A program made the translations under genes and the position numbers. A stretch of DNA of 64,000 nt from JANYHH01 sp965249745 (lineage in GTDB: Bacteria > Deinococcota > Deinococci > Deinococcales > JAAFIG01). Shown in pieces: positions 24,263 to 32,497 of this stretch; position 1 is the first letter of the stretch; every line of letters begins with the position of its first letter. The notes under the pieces were generated by a model. That model ran no database searches. It was not told the DNA's origin and saw only the letters and a program-made list of their open reading frames with translations. The stretch lies in assembly GCA_965249745.1 (NCBI GenBank), contig OZ252252.1, forward strand, positions 682,001 through 746,000. Direction: 5' to 3'.

Positions 24263-26766
24263 GCGCCGCGCACCTCGAGACCGGCCGCCTTGACATCCCC
24301 AATCACTCGCTCGAAGGCGGCGTTGACTTCTTCATCGTTCAGCGTGCGATCCTGGGCACGCCAACGCAAGCTGAGCGCCACGGAGCGGCTGCCGGTCGGA
24401 ATCTTGCCGCCCTCGAAGACATCGAAGACCTCGATCCCTTCCAGGAATTCGCCCGCCGCGTCTCGCGCAATCCGCTCGAGTTCCGCGTATGGAACGGTTT
24501 TCGGCGCGACTATCGCCAGGTCGCGCAGCGCCGCCGGTTGCCGCGAGGGATCGCTGAACGTCCAGCCTCGAGTCGGCAGTGGCAAGGTAATTTCCAGCAA
24601 CATCGTCTCGGCGGGCAACTCGAGATCAGCGGCGATGCTTGGGTGCAACGCGCCGATCACGCCGACGGATTGCCCGTTCCAGACGACCTCGCCCGCGATG
24701 CCCGGATGCAAGAAGGTGGGCGGGTTTTGCAGCGCGGACACGCTCAGCGCGTCGCCAAGTTTCGCTGCGGCCGTCTCGAGCAATCCTTTGAAGCTGTAAA
24801 AGCCGCCCTGCAACGCGGGCTGCCAGCCCTTCGCCGCCAGGTCACCCATCATCAGCAAGCCCAGCCGTTCCTCTTCCACGTCAACCGCCGGAAAGACGCG
24901 CCCCACCTCGAGCAGCATGACGCTCCCAGCGTTGAGGTTCGTCTGCGCGATTCCCAGCAAACCAGAAATCAGACTCGAGCGCATGTGGGTGCGTTCCGCG
25001 CTCTGCGGGTTTCGCAACTCCACGACGGGCGTTGGCACGCGGGTACGGGTCGCCTCCGTCAGATGGGTGAAGCTGTACGCCAGCACCTCCTGAAAGCCCA
25101 GCCCGACGAACACCTCCTTGATGCCTCGAGTCCGGTTGTACGTGATAGACGCGGTGCGGGTGGCATCGTTGATCTTGAAATTCGGCAGCGTTTCGGGAAT
25201 CGCGTCGTACCCGAGGACTCGAGCGATTTCTTCCACGAGGTCTTCCGAAATGTCCATGTTGACGCGCCAAGTCGGGCAGCGAACACACCAACTGAGTTTC
25301 TGGCGGTCGTGTTTTGTCAATTCTTGCTTCACTCGAGCTGCAATTTCCTCGAGCCGAGCCTCTGGTAACGTTCCATCAAATGAAAGCTCATCTTTGTCCC
25401 AGGAATACAAAATATCGATGCTGGAAACACTCTGTATGACCTCGAAACCCAGCCGCTCGAGCGCCGCTTTCATATCGTCGTACCCGTACTGCGTTCCCAG
25501 ATAATCGTTGACGAACCCTGGCTCGAGATCAATTTCCTTCCACGCCCGTTCACCGCCGATATCTCGGTGTCCCGGCACGACCTGGCCACCGCAAGCTGCG
25601 TGTACCAGTTCCATGTAGCGATCCGCCGCCCAGAGGCACAGATTCACGTCCACGCCGCGCTCGTAGCGGTACAGCGCATCCGTGGCGATTCCCAATCTGC
25701 GCCCAGTCAAACGCATTCGCACCGGTTCCCAGTGCGCCACCTCGAGAATCACGTCTTGCGTGTCCGCTTGAATGCTGGAGTACTGCGCGCCCAGCATGGA
25801 CCCGATGCCGACCGCTTTCGATTCGCCGTTCACAGGCGTGGTCACCAGCAAATCTCTGGGGTCGCAGATGTGTTCAACCCCGTCCAACCCGACAACTTTT
25901 TCTCCTGGAAGAGCGTCTCGCACCACGATCTTGCCTTCCGGCAAATCCTTGGCGTCATAGGCTGCGGATGGTTGCCCCAATTCCATCATCACGTAATTGC
26001 TGGCATCCACCAGCGCGTTGATCGGCCGCATCCCGCAGAGGGTCAAACGCCGCTGCATCCATGCGGGACTCGGACCATTTTTGACACCTTGAATGCTCCG
26101 CGCTACGAAGCGGTCGCAACCACGCTTCGGGTCCAGCTCCACCACCACCGGAAAACCCTCGTCATGAGCCGACTCGAGACCTCTGGAGGGCAGCTTCAAT
26201 TCCAACTCGAGTTTCGCCGCGACATCCCTGGCAACGCCCAGAACACTCAGCGCATCGGCGCGGTTCGGGGTGATCTCCACATCCAGCATGAAATCCGCCG
26301 CCCACAGCGCTGAGAATGCCGTACCAGGAGCGGCTTCGTTCACCGACAACTCGAGCAACCCGCCGCCGTACTCGCCCAACCCCAATTCTTTGATGGAGCA
26401 GCACATCCCCCAGGAGCTTTCGCCTTGCATGACGCGCTCCGTTAACGTCACGCCCTGAATCGTGCAACCCGGAGGCGCGACCGCCACGCCTATTCCCGCC
26501 CTCGAGTTCGGCGCACCCGTCACGATCTGCTTCTTCCCCTCGAGACCGACGTTGACGCTCAGCTTGAAGAGGTGCGTATCTGGAATCGCCTCGCAACGCT
26601 CCACCACGCCAAAAATCACGCCCGCTGGCGGGGCTGGAACCTCGGTGATGCCCTCAATACCCGTTCCTAGGGACGCGAAAATTGGCTCGAGGTTATGTGG
26701 GTTATTGGCTATTTTTGTGGGGAGGTCGGGGAGGAGTTCGGTGAGCCAAGAGTAGGGGACGTTCAT
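24259..26766 (-). CDS. pheT: Phenylalanine-tRNA ligase, beta subunit
   Basis: An 835-residue beta chain of the (alpha-beta)2 enzyme that charges tRNA-Phe. Visible parts in order: N-terminal MNVPYSWLTELLPDLP; OB-fold tRNA-binding domain (VERCEAIPDTHLFKLSVNVG..KQIVTGAPN); B3/B4 editing domain (LCGMRPINALVDASNYVMMELGQPSAAYD, SKAVGIGSMLG); B5 domain; core (VEEIARVLGYDAIPETLP); and the C-terminal anticodon-binding fold (PSRQPAALRDLAIVAP, EGGKIPTGSRSVALSLRWRAQDRTLND). The start at 26766 has AAAGG nearby. pheS lies about 1.2 kb upstream, separated by a small gene and an inverted-repeat unit that ends 17 bases from this start codon. A HAD gene follows by overlap. Confidence 0.96.
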   Translation of the reverse strand: MNVPYSWLTELLPDLPTKIANNPHNLEPIFASLGTGIEGITEVPAPPAGVIFGVVERCEAIPDTHLFKLSVNVGLEGKKQIVTGAPNSRAGIGVAVAPPGCTIQGVTLTERVMQGESSWGMCCSIKELGLGEYGGGLLELSVNEAAPGTAFSALWAADFMLDVEITPNRADALSVLGVARDVAAKLELELKLPSRGLESAHDEGFPVVVELDPKRGCDRFVARSIQGVKNGPSPAWMQRRLTLCGMRPINALVDASNYVMMELGQPSAAYDAKDLPEGKIVVRDALPGEKVVGLDGVEHICDPRDLLVTTPVNGESKAVGIGSMLGAQYSSIQADTQDVILEVAHWEPVRMRLTGRRLGIATDALYRYERGVDVNLCLWAADRYMELVHAACGGQVVPGHRDIGGERAWKEIDLEPGFVNDYLGTQYGYDDMKAALERLGFEVIQSVSSIDILYSWDKDELSFDGTLPEARLEEIAARVKQELTKHDRQKLSWCVRCPTWRVNMDISEDLVEEIARVLGYDAIPETLPNFKINDATRTASITYNRTRGIKEVFVGLGFQEVLAYSFTHLTEATRTRVPTPVVELRNPQSAERTHMRSSLISGLLGIAQTNLNAGSVMLLEVGRVFPAVDVEEERLGLLMMGDLAAKGWQPALQGGFYSFKGLLETAAAKLGDALSVSALQNPPTFLHPGIAGEVVWNGQSVGVIGALHPSIAADLELPAETMLLEITLPLPTRGWTFSDPSRQPAALRDLAIVAPKTVPYAELERIARDAAGEFLEGIEVFDVFEGGKIPTGSRSVALSLRWRAQDRTLNDEEVNAAFERVIGDVKAAGLEVRGA

Positions 26767-26782
26767 GGGTGACCTTTCGGTT

Positions 26783-26851
26783 GAGACTGGTGGGCGGGCC
26801 GCTCCCCCCGCCTGCTTCGCAGGGCGACCCCCTCGGGGAGGGGGTTAGGGT
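26783..26851. repeat. Left 69-bp inverted repeat of the DUF559 unit
   Basis: Starts GAGACTGGTGGGCGGG and ends GGGGGTTAGGGT. It matches the reverse complement of 27242-27310 at 62 of 69 positions by hand alignment. It contains two internal hairpins (GCCTGC/GCAGGGC and CCCCCTC/GAGGGGG). Confidence 0.9.
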
Positions 26852-26864
26852 GTGTGAGGTGCTG

Positions 26865-26870
26865 TAGTGT
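26865..26870 (+). promoter_or_regulatory. -10 box of a leaderless promoter (DUF559 gene)
   Basis: TAGTGT ends 6 bases before the GTG at 26877. It lies just inside the left inverted repeat, so the unit carries its own promoter. Confidence 0.5.
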
Positions 26871-26876
26871 TTTGGG

Positions 26877-27242
26877 GTGCGACGGTTGCCGTATGACAAA
26901 CGACTGACGCCTCGAGCGCAGGTGTTGCGAGCAGGACTCACTCCAGCGGAGCGCAAGCTCTGGTATGGGTTTCTGAATGTCCAGCCTGTGCGCTGGATGC
27001 GGCAGCGACCGATTGGGCGGTTCATCGCTGACTTTTACTGCGCGTCGTTCAAACTGATCGTAGAACTGGACGGCTCGCAGCATTACACCCCGGAAGGACT
27101 GGCTCGAGACGCTGCTCGCACCGCTGCCCTCGAGCAGTTCGGCGTGCGCCTGATTCGCTTTGAGAACGCTGAAGTGATGCACAACTTCAGTGCCGCCTGC
27201 CAAAAAATCCAGACCGAAACCAGACCCAAAAAACCAAGCTAA
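26877..27242 (+). CDS. DUF559 protein, restriction-endonuclease/Vsr-like fold
   Basis: A 121-residue protein of the DUF559 family. The conserved core is visible: LTPAERKLWYGFLN, then RQRPIGRFIADFYC, then LIVELDGSQHY, then DAARTAALEQFGVRLIRFENAEVM. The D-x-x and ELDG elements fit the PD-(D/E)xK/Vsr nuclease fold (Asp in ADFY, Glu and Asp in ELDG, His in QHY). Biochemical function of the family is not established to my knowledge. The gene is on the strand opposite to its neighbours, has its own -10 box and is flanked by 69-bp inverted repeats; its TAA overlaps the right repeat by one base. A role in spreading the unit or in repeat processing is conjecture. Confidence 0.88.
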   Translation: MRRLPYDKRLTPRAQVLRAGLTPAERKLWYGFLNVQPVRWMRQRPIGRFIADFYCASFKLIVELDGSQHYTPEGLARDAARTAALEQFGVRLIRFENAEVMHNFSAACQKIQTETRPKKPS

Positions 27243-27310
27243 CCCCAACCCCCTCGAGGAGGGGGTCGCCCTGCGCAGCAGGCGGGGGGAGGGCCCCGCC
27301 CACCAGTCTC
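27242..27310. repeat. Right 69-bp inverted repeat of the DUF559 unit
   Basis: Reverse complement of 26783-26851 with seven mismatches. Three of these turn CTCGGGGAG of the left copy into CTCCTCGAG, creating a CTCGAG site in this copy only. Confidence 0.9.
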
Positions 27311-27447
27311 CACTGCACACACCCTCGAGCGTGTCCTCAAAATCTTTCATCCGATCACCAACTCTTCTACAATCTCGAGTCCATGAATTACGCGCCCAAA
27401 ACGTCAAATTCGTTGTGGCTACACGACGCGGTTCTCAAATAACGCCA

Positions 27448-27948
27448 TCAGATAGGGAACATCAGCCCTAAGTACAGAGAAAGCACAATAAAACGATTTG
27501 TGTTAGTTAGAGAAAAGTAGCATCCAGCGTCGGCTTCCAAGAAGGCTTGTGCGCCATCGTAGAGGTTGATTCTGTACCCAGTGAGAACTCGAGGGATCAA
27601 CCCGAAATTGACATTTGGAAGAACTCCTAGGTTTCCTTGAATGCCAGCACCTAGATAAAAACTGTTTTGTATCGGCTCGAGACGGTAGATAATGTCTGCA
27701 CCGAGTTGGTTAATGAGGATGAGTGGAACTGCGTTGAGGCGCACGGAGAAATGGTCTGAGAGGTTGACTTCTAGATGAAGCTCTCCAAAAGGGAAAACGG
27801 CTGATGGAATCACGTTGTCGGCGAGGTAAGTAAGATCAATTTGATCGAAAGCTCCAAAGCTGACACCAAATTTCATGTCTTGAGCACCCGCCACTGAAAT
27901 CGGTAGGAACCAAGCGAAAATAGCGATCAATAGAACACGTTTCCACAT
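27448..27948 (-). CDS. Small outer-membrane-like protein
   Basis: A 166-residue protein with a clear signal peptide (MWKRVLLIAIFAWFLPISVAGA). The rest alternates in short amphipathic strands (FGELHLEVNLSDHFSVRLNAV, FYLGAGIQGNLGVLPNVNFGLI, RFIVLSLYLGLMFPI) and ends with an aromatic/hydrophobic residue pattern, as in small beta-barrels. No family recognised. AAGGAGAA precedes the ATG, and the stop of pheS is only 9 bases upstream, so it is co-transcribed with pheS. It is unusually A+T-rich for the window. Confidence 0.7.
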   Translation of the reverse strand: MWKRVLLIAIFAWFLPISVAGAQDMKFGVSFGAFDQIDLTYLADNVIPSAVFPFGELHLEVNLSDHFSVRLNAVPLILINQLGADIIYRLEPIQNSFYLGAGIQGNLGVLPNVNFGLIPRVLTGYRINLYDGAQAFLEADAGCYFSLTNTNRFIVLSLYLGLMFPI

Positions 27949-27957
27949 AAATTCTCC

Positions 27958-28968
27958 TTACTCGAGCGCTCCTCGGAACTGCTTTAATACCCGTAAATCG
28001 TTCTGAAAGAAGTACCGAATATCCGGCACGCCGTACTTAATCATGGCAATCCGTTCTATCCCCAGCCCAAACGCGAAGCCTCTTTTTCCCGCGTACACCT
28101 CATCGCCGCGCAACTTGCAAACCTCTTCAAAGACGCGTGGGTGAACCATGCCGCTGCCGCCCAACTCGAGCCATTTGGCTTGTCCGGTGCGCGGGTTTTC
28201 CCAGTACACGGCGAAGTCGGCGCTGGGTTCGGTGAAGGGGTAGTAACTGGGTTGGAAGCGAATCCGGGAGCGTTCGCCGAATAAGCCTTTCGCCATTTCC
28301 TCCAAGGTGCCTTTCAGGTCGGACATGGTGATGCCCGGTCCGACGGCTAAACCCTCGAGTTGATGAAACATGCTTTCGTGGGTGGCGTCCACGGCTTCAA
28401 AGCGGAAGGTTTTGCCGGGCACGATGATTTTGAAGGGCGGTTCATAGCTTTGCATGAAACGGGCTTGCATCGGGCTGGTGTGGGTGCGGAGCACGCGACC
28501 GTCGGTCAGCCAGAAGGTGTCCCACAAATCCCTGGCGGGATGCCAGGCGGGAATGTTCAGGGCGTCGAAATTGTAGTGCTCGGTTTCGACTTCTTGTCCT
28601 TGCACGACCTGATAACCCAGACTTTTATAGATCGTGGCGAGGTCGTCAATGATTCGCGTCAACAAGTGAAAGCCGCCCGCCTGGAACGGGATTCCCGGCA
28701 GTGTCACATCTACAGCTTCGGAGGAGAGTTTCGCCTCGAGCGCGGCGGCGTTGAGCGCATTCTCCCTGGCGTCAAACAGCGCCTCGAGTTCGGTTTTGAC
28801 GAGGTTCAGTGCCGCGCCGCGTACCTTTCGGTCATCCGGGGTCAGGTTTCCCAAGGTTTTCAGTTCCGCCGTCAGCAAGCCCTTCTTGCCAAGGTATTTG
28901 ACGCGGATCTCTTGCAACGCGGGCAAGCTCTCAGCTTTTTCAATCTCGAGTTTGGCTTCGTTGACCAT
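27958..28968 (-). CDS. pheS: Phenylalanine-tRNA ligase, alpha subunit
   Basis: A 336-residue alpha chain. The N-terminal coiled coil (KLEIEKAESLPALQEIRVKYLGKKGLLTAELK) recognises tRNA. The class II catalytic core has motif 1 around HPARDLWDTFWL, motif 2 FRFEAVDATHESMFHQLEGLAV and motif 3 FAFGLGIERIAMIKYGVPDIRYF. The ATG at 28968 is preceded by ACAGGAGCC. Upstream (28969-29242) is a promoter, a short leader ORF and a terminator hairpin, suggesting attenuation. pheT is not adjacent as is usual; a small outer-membrane-like gene and an inverted-repeat unit lie between. Confidence 0.96.
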   Translation of the reverse strand: MVNEAKLEIEKAESLPALQEIRVKYLGKKGLLTAELKTLGNLTPDDRKVRGAALNLVKTELEALFDARENALNAAALEAKLSSEAVDVTLPGIPFQAGGFHLLTRIIDDLATIYKSLGYQVVQGQEVETEHYNFDALNIPAWHPARDLWDTFWLTDGRVLRTHTSPMQARFMQSYEPPFKIIVPGKTFRFEAVDATHESMFHQLEGLAVGPGITMSDLKGTLEEMAKGLFGERSRIRFQPSYYPFTEPSADFAVYWENPRTGQAKWLELGGSGMVHPRVFEEVCKLRGDEVYAGKRGFAFGLGIERIAMIKYGVPDIRYFFQNDLRVLKQFRGALE

Positions 28969-29123
28969 GATTGGCTCCTGTTAATTTCAGTGCATTGAAT
29001 TCAGCGTGGCTGTCTTCGATGTCAGACTCTTGAACTGATGAAGCACGTTTAGGACGACATGAATTTCGCTCGAGCGATGGAATAAAATTTAAGTGTTGAC
29101 ACTTGATTAGCAGCCAATAAAAA

Positions 29124-29143
29124 ACTTCGGCTCGAGCCGAAGT
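29124..29143 (-). terminator. Terminator hairpin in the pheS leader
   Basis: The 20 bases ACTTCGGCTCGAGCCGAAGT form a perfect palindrome with CTCGAG at its centre; on the minus strand a T-run follows (29123-29117). It stands between the predicted promoter and pheS, so it would end transcription before pheS unless read through. A second hairpin (29149-29176, GCGCAG..CTTCC/GGAAG..CTGCGC) directly precedes it. Confidence 0.75.
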
Positions 29144-29206
29144 CACAAGCGCAGTCTTCCCGGTGGAAGCTGCGCTACTGGGTAAAGGGCGAAGGTAGGT
29201 TCATCT
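29124..29206 (-). promoter_or_regulatory. Candidate attenuator of pheS
   Basis: The predicted leader RNA begins near 29206, carries a nine-codon ORF (29204-29175, MNLPSPFTQ), then a stable hairpin, then a terminator 150 bases ahead of pheS. This layout fits translation-coupled attenuation, though the leader peptide has only one Phe codon. The conserved T-box sequence is not seen. An independent small RNA is the alternative. Confidence 0.45.
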
Positions 29207-29213
29207 GCGTTCC

Positions 29214-29242
29214 AGGTTAAACCGCGTTTCAAAAGTCGTCAA
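29214..29242 (-). promoter_or_regulatory. Promoter upstream of pheS
   Basis: On the minus strand TTGACG (29242-29237) and TAACCT (29219-29214) are separated by 17 bases, close to the sigma-70/SigA consensus. Confidence 0.6.
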
Positions 29243-29340
29243 GTTCAGCGAACCAGCAATTGTCCATGACAGTGTCTCGGGAATAACTCAAAGATGAAAG
29301 GTCTCGAGATGGAACTGGTTTTCGCGTTACGATGCTGGGG

Positions 29341-30390
29341 ATGCAAAATCTGGATTTTTTGAAGCGGCTCTTGGAAGCCGCCGGGCCGAGCGGGTACGAA
29401 TCGCGGGCGGCGCAGGTCTGGGCAGAGGAGGCTCAAAGGTTCTCGAGCGTGAAGTTTGACCGGTACGGGAATGTCTTTGCTGGGATTGGTGCGGGCCGCG
29501 GGCTGTCGGTCATGCTTTCTGGACATTTGGACGAGATCGGTTTGATGGTCTCACACGTGGGTGACAAGGGCTTCGCGCATGTCAAACCGATTGGCGGTTG
29601 GGACGCACAGGTTTTGCCGGGGCAACGGGTGCGGCTTTTAGCGAAGGGCGGCGACCTGATCGGCGTGATCGGGCGCAAACCGGCTCATTTGCTGAAGGGC
29701 GACGACCGGACGACGGCGGTGAAACTCGAGGACCTGTGGGTGGATTTCGGGCTGAATGCTGAAGAAGCCAAGCGCCAAATTCGGGTCGGAGATGTTGGCG
29801 TGTTGGATCATCCCGTGCTCGAGCTGGCGGGTGGCCGGATCGTGTCCAAAGCGCTCGATAACCGACTGGGAGCCTTCATCATCTTAGAGGCCTTGCGACG
29901 GCTCAACCAGGGTGATTGTCTGCACACGGTCACGGCGGTCGGCGCGGCACAAGAAGAGATTGGCGCGTTTGGAGCGCAGGTGGCGGCTTTTGAACTCGAG
30001 CCAAAGCTGGCAATCGTCGTGGACGTGACGCACGAGACGAGTCAGCCAGGCGTCGAAGAGAGCGATGTCGGTGTGACACCGTTCGGCAGCGGCGCGAACC
30101 TGACCTTCAGCGCCCTGACACACCCGAGGCTGAACGAGTTAATGCTGAGTGTCGCAGAGAAACACGGCATCAAGACCTCGCTGAGCGCCTACCCGCGCTC
30201 GACCGGAACCGATGCCGATACCGTGGCGGTCGTGCGAGCTGGGATTCCGTGTGTCGTGCTGTCCATCCCGCTCCGCTACATGCACTCACCTTCCGAAATG
30301 GCTGATCTGAACGACGCTGAGGCCGTGATTGACCTAATCGTGAAGTTCTGCCTCGAGCTGCCCGGTGATATTGACCTCTCGAGGGTATAA
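29341..30390 (+). CDS. M42-family metallo-aminopeptidase
   Basis: A 349-residue cytoplasmic co-catalytic zinc/cobalt peptidase of the M42 family (glutamyl aminopeptidase/endoglucanase-M type; TET complexes). Metal and catalytic residues are visible in order: His in GHLDEIGLMV, Asp in KALDNRLGAF, the Glu pair in AAQEEIGAFG, Asp in VVDVTHET, and His in MHSPSEM. The start ATG at 29341 lies 7 bases after TACGAT and opens the conserved MQNLDFLKRLLEAAGPSGYE; an ATG at 29332 overlaps the promoter and is less likely. It trims peptides produced by proteolysis. Confidence 0.93.
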   Translation: MQNLDFLKRLLEAAGPSGYESRAAQVWAEEAQRFSSVKFDRYGNVFAGIGAGRGLSVMLSGHLDEIGLMVSHVGDKGFAHVKPIGGWDAQVLPGQRVRLLAKGGDLIGVIGRKPAHLLKGDDRTTAVKLEDLWVDFGLNAEEAKRQIRVGDVGVLDHPVLELAGGRIVSKALDNRLGAFIILEALRRLNQGDCLHTVTAVGAAQEEIGAFGAQVAAFELEPKLAIVVDVTHETSQPGVEESDVGVTPFGSGANLTFSALTHPRLNELMLSVAEKHGIKTSLSAYPRSTGTDADTVAVVRAGIPCVVLSIPLRYMHSPSEMADLNDAEAVIDLIVKFCLELPGDIDLSRV

Positions 30391-30586
30391 AAACGCACAA
30401 TCCTAGGAAGGTTTTGTGAAGACAGGCTGATGTGAAGCTGAGACGAGGCTGAAGTTTAACTGAGGTTCAGAATGTGCCCCGTTTTGCCCTGTCAGGGGTA
30501 AAAGCGGCAACCTAAAGCCAGAAGAGTTTCGTGGTCTGAAGGGTCCAGTGCTCAGGTTTTTCACGTAAGCCGGGTTAACCGCTTGC
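30391..30586. other. Intergenic region, no gene seen
   Basis: Contains only the promoter region of the NlpC/P60 gene at its right end. Confidence 0.4.
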
Positions 30587-30592
30587 TATGGT
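30587..30592 (+). promoter_or_regulatory. -10 box of a leaderless promoter (NlpC/P60 gene)
   Basis: TATGGT ends 6 bases before a GTG at 30599 (and 9 before the ATG at 30602). Confidence 0.5.
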
Positions 30593-30598
30593 CACGAC

Positions 30599-31231
30599 GT
30601 GATGTGGAAACGAATCCTGCTCGCTGCGAGCCTTGCTTTAGTCGGAAACGCAGCGTTTGCCAAGACGTACACCGTGCAAAGCGGCGATACCCTGTACCGG
30701 GTCGCCCAGAAGAACGGCGTTAGTCTGACGCGGTTATTGCAACTGAATCCCGGCATTGCCGAGAACATCAAACCCGGTCAGAGCATCAACGTGGATGGGA
30801 CAGCAGCAAAACCCGCATCAACCCAGAAGCCTGTCGCAACTGTCACAACCTCGAGCAATCGCGGGTCGGCTGTCGTTAGGACGGCTTTCTCTCAGGTCGG
30901 CTCGAGGTACGTCTGGGGTGCGTCGCGGCCCGGAGCCTTCGATTGCAGTGGCTTCACGATGTATGTGATGCGTCAGTTCGGCGTGAACCTGCCGCACAGT
31001 AGCCGCGCTCAGTTTGGCATGGGGCGGGCAGTTTCCAGAAGCGGTTTGCAACCCGGCGACCTGTTGTTCTTCCGTGGACCGGGCGGTGGCGGGGTCGGTC
31101 ACGTCGGGATTTACATCGGCAACAACAAGATGGCTCACGCCAGCACGCCTAGCACTGGCGTGATCGTCTCGAGCCTGAGCGAACGCTATTACATCAGTCA
31201 TTACATTGGGGCGCGGCGCGTTCTGAGGTGA
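30599..31231 (+). CDS. LysM and NlpC/P60 domain cell-wall hydrolase
   Basis: A 210-residue exported protein. Signal peptide ~1-22 (MWKRILLAASLALVGNAAFA). A LysM peptidoglycan-binding module follows (KTYTVQSGDTLYRVAQKNGV..LLQLNPGI, ~23-66), a Ser/Thr/Pro linker, then an NlpC/P60 peptidase with catalytic Cys in AFDCSGF, His in GVGHVGIYIG and a third polar residue near the C terminus. It cleaves peptide cross-links of the wall. The GTG at 30599 keeps the 6-base spacing to the -10 box; the adjacent ATG would change only one residue. A strong terminator follows. Confidence 0.93.
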   Translation: MMWKRILLAASLALVGNAAFAKTYTVQSGDTLYRVAQKNGVSLTRLLQLNPGIAENIKPGQSINVDGTAAKPASTQKPVATVTTSSNRGSAVVRTAFSQVGSRYVWGASRPGAFDCSGFTMYVMRQFGVNLPHSSRAQFGMGRAVSRSGLQPGDLLFFRGPGGGGVGHVGIYIGNNKMAHASTPSTGVIVSSLSERYYISHYIGARRVLR

Positions 31232-31247
31232 ATCATTTTACTTTTCA

Positions 31248-31276
31248 AAGTGGCGCAGAAGCGCCACTTCTTTTTT
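31248..31276 (+). terminator. Rho-independent terminator of the NlpC/P60 gene
   Basis: Perfect 9-base stem AAGTGGCGC/GCGCCACTT with loop AGAA, then CTTTTTT. Confidence 0.95.
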
Positions 31277-31339
31277 GGACTCGTTTCGCACCGCAGAATT
31301 CGTGAAGCTATCCGTATACTGCCTTTGGGGAGCCTCAAT

Positions 31340-32383
31340 TTGTTGACGAATCGTCCGGTGAACACTCCAAGGCTGGACGATCCGCTGTTCCAGTTTCGGG
31401 TTCGCGCCATGACCATTGTCCTACCGTTGACGGCTCTGGCCGCCTTGGGGACATGGGGTTTGTTGTTGAACCACGAAATTTCGGTAACCGACCTGTATCT
31501 CTTGCCGTTGATCGCGTTCATCTCGCTGCTCGGTTCGCTGGTGTTGGCGCTCGATGTGCGCCGCGTGACCGTCATCATGCCAATCGCCCTTGGGATGCTG
31601 GCTCTCTACGAATTGGTGGACCTCTACACCACCTTCACCTTCGAGCTGAAACGCTCGAGCGCTTTCGGTCAGGGCGTGGTCTGGTACGCGGTCGTGATTG
31701 TGATGGCGTTCATCGTGCTCTCGGCGAGAAACGCAGTCCGCTTCGGCATCGTGTACCTGAGCGCCGGTCTGGTGCTAAACCTCTTTTCATTCCGAGGCGG
31801 CGTCAACAGCTTGCAGCTCAATGGCTTACTGCAATTTCACGCGGCCAACGTGACAAGCCTGGTCCTCGTCTGGGTGTTGGCGCAACTGCAATCTCGCTAC
31901 GCCGAGATGGAATACCAAGCTAGAACCGACGTTCTGACCGGGCTGTTCAACCGCCGTTTCCTGCAAGACAGACTCGAGAGCGCTCTGAAGGACACGAAGC
32001 CGCTCTCGGTGGTGATGTTAGACGTAGATTTCTTCAAGCGGGTCAACGACTCCCGTGGGCACGCGTTCGGCGATGAGGTGCTGCGCGAGATCGCTTTCAC
32101 CCTTTCTAATCACACCCCGAAAGGCTCGAGCCTGGCCCGTTGGGGCGGCGAGGAGTTTCTGGTGATCCTCTCGGGTTTCAACGCCGCAGAGGCGCGAGAT
32201 CAGGCGAACCAGCTTTGCGCCGCCGTCGGGCGCACCCATCCGGGCGGAATGGACATCACGCTGAGCGCGGGTGTGGCGCAACGAAAGTCTGGTGACACGG
32301 TAGCACGATTGCTCGGGCGGGCGGACGAGGCGTTGTATCGCGTCAAGGAATCTGGGCGCAACCGTGCCACGCTCATGGAATAG
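31340..32383 (+). CDS. Diguanylate cyclase (membrane GGDEF protein)
   Basis: About 347 residues. The N-terminal ~200 residues carry six hydrophobic segments (e.g. MTIVLPLTALAALGTWGLLL, YLLPLIAFISLLGSLVLAL). The GGDEF domain follows: TDVLTGLFNRR, VVMLDVDFFKRVNDSRGHAFGDEVL and the active-site loop RWGGEEF, all intact, so it should make cyclic di-GMP at the inner membrane. The upstream inhibitory RxxD site is absent (PKGSSLARWGGEEF), so product inhibition is unlikely. The start is uncertain: TATACT at 31315-31320 puts the transcript start near 31327, and GGGGAG lies 7 bases before the TTG at 31340; the longer frame from 31250 would run through the previous terminator. Confidence 0.9.
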   Translation: MLTNRPVNTPRLDDPLFQFRVRAMTIVLPLTALAALGTWGLLLNHEISVTDLYLLPLIAFISLLGSLVLALDVRRVTVIMPIALGMLALYELVDLYTTFTFELKRSSAFGQGVVWYAVVIVMAFIVLSARNAVRFGIVYLSAGLVLNLFSFRGGVNSLQLNGLLQFHAANVTSLVLVWVLAQLQSRYAEMEYQARTDVLTGLFNRRFLQDRLESALKDTKPLSVVMLDVDFFKRVNDSRGHAFGDEVLREIAFTLSNHTPKGSSLARWGGEEFLVILSGFNAAEARDQANQLCAAVGRTHPGGMDITLSAGVAQRKSGDTVARLLGRADEALYRVKESGRNRATLME

Positions 32384-32497
32384 CGGTTGGGCAACAAGTT
32401 TTATGTCGTAGCGAGGACGGTCCTCGTGTGTCCTCTGCAAGCCTCACTCTCCGACACCCATCAAGCTCGAGATCGCTTTTGGAGGCTGATAGGCGTA

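Larger units (their letters stand above)
26783..27310. mobile_element. Putative 528-bp mobile unit: DUF559 gene between 69-bp inverted repeats
   Basis: A single nuclease-like gene is tightly enclosed by long, imperfect, G+C-rich inverted repeats and sits between pheT and the gene that follows pheS, on the opposite strand. The right repeat begins at the gene's stop codon. No transposase is present. Mobility is inferred from the architecture and its position inside an otherwise co-directional cluster; target duplications were not identified. Confidence 0.55.

Noticed and set aside
26763..27407. 214-codon minus-strand frame over the DUF559 unit
   Set aside because: It spans both inverted repeats and has no domain; the plus-strand DUF559 frame is convincing.
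29149..29242. T-box riboswitch ahead of pheS
   Set aside because: The conserved T-box sequence and specifier-loop architecture are not seen; a simple leader-ORF attenuator fits better.
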